From: Parus major
Lineage: Eukaryota; Chordata; Aves; Passeriformes; Paridae
DNA length: 64,000 nt
NCBI RefSeq assembly: GCF_001522545.3
Contig: NC_031777.1
Location: 1,934,787 to 1,998,786 of the forward strand
Direction of reading: 5' to 3'
The first letter of the stretch is position 1; each line of letters begins with the position of its first letter. The position numbers were made by a program, and so were the translations under genes. Positions 61,631 through 64,000 of this stretch are shown here, piece after piece. The notes beneath the pieces were generated by a model. The model was given only the letters and a program-made list of their open reading frames with translations, was not told where the DNA came from and searched no databases.

Positions 61631-62754
61631 ATCAACCACCTTTTGCAGATGTGGCACTTTTGTGCAACACTGCTGTTCCTGCAAGGAATCCTCTGTCACT
61701 GCTGTGGATCTGGGGCTGTTGTAGAGGAAAAGGGGGAAAAAAAAATAGATCAGGGCAGAATCAGGGGAGCAAGACCTCAGCAGGGACACAGCAGAGACAT
61801 GGCAATGTGCTTGGGTGCTGGAATATTTCATGTCAAGCATCCTAGGAGCTGATGATTTATAAAATGATATAGATCTTGAGGAACTGGAACTTTCTCCCTG
61901 ATTTATTTCTTTCTTTTTCTGCAAAGACTCCTTGCCCTGTTCTCCAGTCCTTCCCTTGCTCTCACACAGACCCTGGGAATTTTAGAGGTGCTAAGGGGGA
62001 CACAGGTTTTGGAAAATGTTTCTGTGTCCCAGATTTCAGCAAGGGCAGCAGCTCTACAACCTTCACCACATTTATCTAGCCAGAGATGCTCAAAGCAGCC
62101 ACAGGCAGGGTAATCCTGGCAGGTGCCCTGCTCCTTTGGCAATCTGCTCTGCAGGCTTCTCCAGGGCTGAATATTGCTGTCACAATATTGCCCCAGGCTT
62201 GGACCCACAATTTGCAGTGTTCCTTGGACAAGAGGCCTGGTTCTGTCTATCCTAGCAGCGCAAAAACCCCGATCTCCTCCTAAAATTGCTTGATTGGAGA
62301 AGTGTCAGGACGAGCTGGAATAATGCAGCTATTTCTGGGGCTGACAGCAGGAGGGAGCATGGCTGAGATGGGATGGATCCATTTTTATTGCTGATAGCAG
62401 ACTGCTGATGGAGCAGTCAGTGCAAAAAAAAACAAAACCCTAATGAAGGAGCTTTGAGGAGCGCAGAGCAGAGAGGTTTAGCCTCTAATTTGGGCTTGTC
62501 TGCCCTAATATCTCTTCTGCCTTTCCCTCTGAGGATCTTGGCAGTCAGACATCTCCTCTGACTGACACACAGACAGAAATAGGATTGTTTGTTGCTGTTC
62601 AATACCCAGGGCCACTGCTTAGGGCTCGAGGCTTCAGCAGGAGCTGGAAAATATCTCCATGTTCTAAGTTATTACCAGAAACAGGGAAGCAGGAGGAAGT
62701 TTAGGACATGCAAGGGAGATGCAGGGCAGTGTTACATTGCTATAGATCTGTAGC

Positions 62755-62930
62755 ACACATGGCATAAAGATATATACAGCAAATAGATAGCATATAAATA
62801 GCATATCTATTATATATGGCATATATATGTGTGTATACACGCATATCTATATATAGCTAGATACACATATATTTCTATATACAGATATATCTATATCCAT
62901 ATATATATAGCATATACAGCATATAAACTG
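62755..62930. repeat. Compound AT-rich microsatellite (TATATAG/ATAGCATAT)
   Basis: Interrupted runs of TATATA with ATAGC and ATACAC insertions. It lies directly 5' of a CR1 fragment. Confidence 0.9.
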
Positions 62931-62949
62931 GAACTGGAGAAAATGTTAG

Positions 62950-63126
62950 GATTATCCACAGGGATCTGGACAGGCCTCAGAAATGAGCCCGTGGAAGTCT
63001 CATGAGTTTTAATAAGACCAAGTGTAAAGTGCTGCACCTGGATTGCCCCAAATATCAATCCAGGCTGGGGGATGAACAGATCAAGAGCAGCAGAAGGACT
63101 GGAGGATGAGAGGCTGGACATGCCCT
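62950..63126 (+). mobile_element. CR1 LINE internal 3' fragment, + orientation
   Basis: 'ggatctggacaggcctcaga', 'aagaccaagtgtaaagtgct', 'gcacctggattgcccca' and 'caggctgggggatgaacaga' follow the reverse-transcriptase C-terminal coding part of CR1. The fragment lacks the CR1 3' tail. Confidence 0.85.
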
Positions 63127-64000
63127 GTCCTTGCTCTCTTCATCCTTCCCAGGAGTCTGACCTCACCAGGCTCGTCCCAAATTCCATCAATATTTTTAGA
63201 CAGTTGCTTGGAAGTAGCCAGTGCTGACTCAAGAGCTTTCCTGTCATGAACTACAAAAACCTGCACCCCTATTGCAAAAGACCAGGAAGAGTTAAAAACA
63301 CATTACTGGGAAAAAAAGAGAATAAAAAAAAAGAGAGAGAGAGAAGCTAAATTTATCCCGAGGAGAAAGGGTATGTGTGAAACCTTCAGCTACTTCAACG
63401 CCGCTGGTGTCGCTCAGGGAAAAGAAATAAAAAACAATGGCTGTGTCCATAAATAGGCCCAGGCAGGGCTTTAAGAGGACACAGATTGCCTAATAAATCT
63501 TTCCATATTTCTAATCTGCCCCATCTGACTCAGACTGCGTTACTGAAATGTCACAATTGCTGAGCATTAGCGAGTGATAAGCACACTTTTACCACTGACT
63601 AGACAAGCCGTAATTAGGCCGAGTCCTTTCCCTCTCCCCTTTATTGGAGCTGTAACAGACTCTCCCAGAGCTTTCCTCTGTTTAAATAAGAACTAAAAAT
63701 GGCACAAGGCAGTAAAGCAAAATGACAGAAAACATAGGCCTCAAGTCCACAGCAGCCATGTTTTATTAAAGGTTTTTTTTAGCGACACAAAGCGTTGCAT
63801 TAACACCAGCTGAAGCTTGATAATTCCACGAGTAACATTCCCAAGGGTGAGGGTCTCAGTCCTTTTAGCTGGAAAACACTTTGGAAAAGTCCCATCAGGT
63901 GATGTTTGGCTCGGTGGGCAGCTCAGTAAATCAGTAAATTACGGGCGCGTGCCGGGATCGCGGAATCCGGGAGAAAAATCAAGCGGCCTTTGCTAGGCAG

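Larger units (their letters stand above)
56219..64000 (+). other. RGS8 intron (continues beyond window)
   Basis: After the phase-1 donor at 56219 no RGS-box exon (expected to start with the second base of a Tyr codon and encode GVAAF) was found in 7.8 kb. The stretch holds CR1 fragments (58,558-58,676 and 62,950-63,126), a 16-bp minisatellite (61,402-61,630), AT microsatellites (62,755-62,930) and a short GA run (63,328-63,345). Open frames such as 58,119-58,805 (-) and 61,373-61,852 (+) are repeat-driven or unrecognised. Confidence 0.6.

Overview
This is vertebrate nuclear DNA, almost certainly from a bird. Spliced genes with GT-AG introns encode proteins close to mammalian KLHL20, CENP-L, mitochondrial aspartyl-tRNA synthetase (DARS2) and RGS8. 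The interspersed repeats are almost all 3' fragments of CR1 LINEs, the dominant avian retroposon. Species was not determined. No bacterial, viral or CRISPR-type system was found, and no unknown protein family could be supported.

Layout. (1) 1-12,745, + strand: the 3' part of KLHL20. Eight coding exons (1,014-10,390) encode the last 357 residues, including all the kelch repeats. A long 3'UTR follows and appears to contain a solo LTR. One intron holds two minisatellites, the second interrupted by an 80-base assembly gap (7,317-7,396). (2) 13,545-17,538, - strand: complete CENPL in four coding exons, convergent with KLHL20. (3) 17,539-17,676: a 138-bp GC-rich bidirectional promoter between the CENPL and DARS2 start codons. 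(4) 17,677-31,190, + strand: complete DARS2 in 17 coding exons, 624 residues. (5) 31,190-about 45,000: intergenic DNA with CR1 fragments and no gene I can support. (6) About 45,000-64,000, + strand: the 5' part of RGS8. Two coding exons are certain (55,150-55,251 and 56,154-56,218), an upstream coding exon is likely (52,857-52,918), and two possible first exons are noted. The RGS-box exons lie beyond the window.

The genes do unrelated jobs: CUL3 substrate recognition, kinetochore assembly, mitochondrial translation and G-protein signal shut-off. The only visible functional coupling is the shared CENPL/DARS2 promoter. Points worth a second look are the likely RGS8 N-terminal exon, a higher-order decamer minisatellite next to a G-quadruplex motif near a putative RGS8 promoter, a YY1-type motif overlapping the upstream CENPL ATG, and the DARS2-RGS8 adjacency, which differs from the human order.
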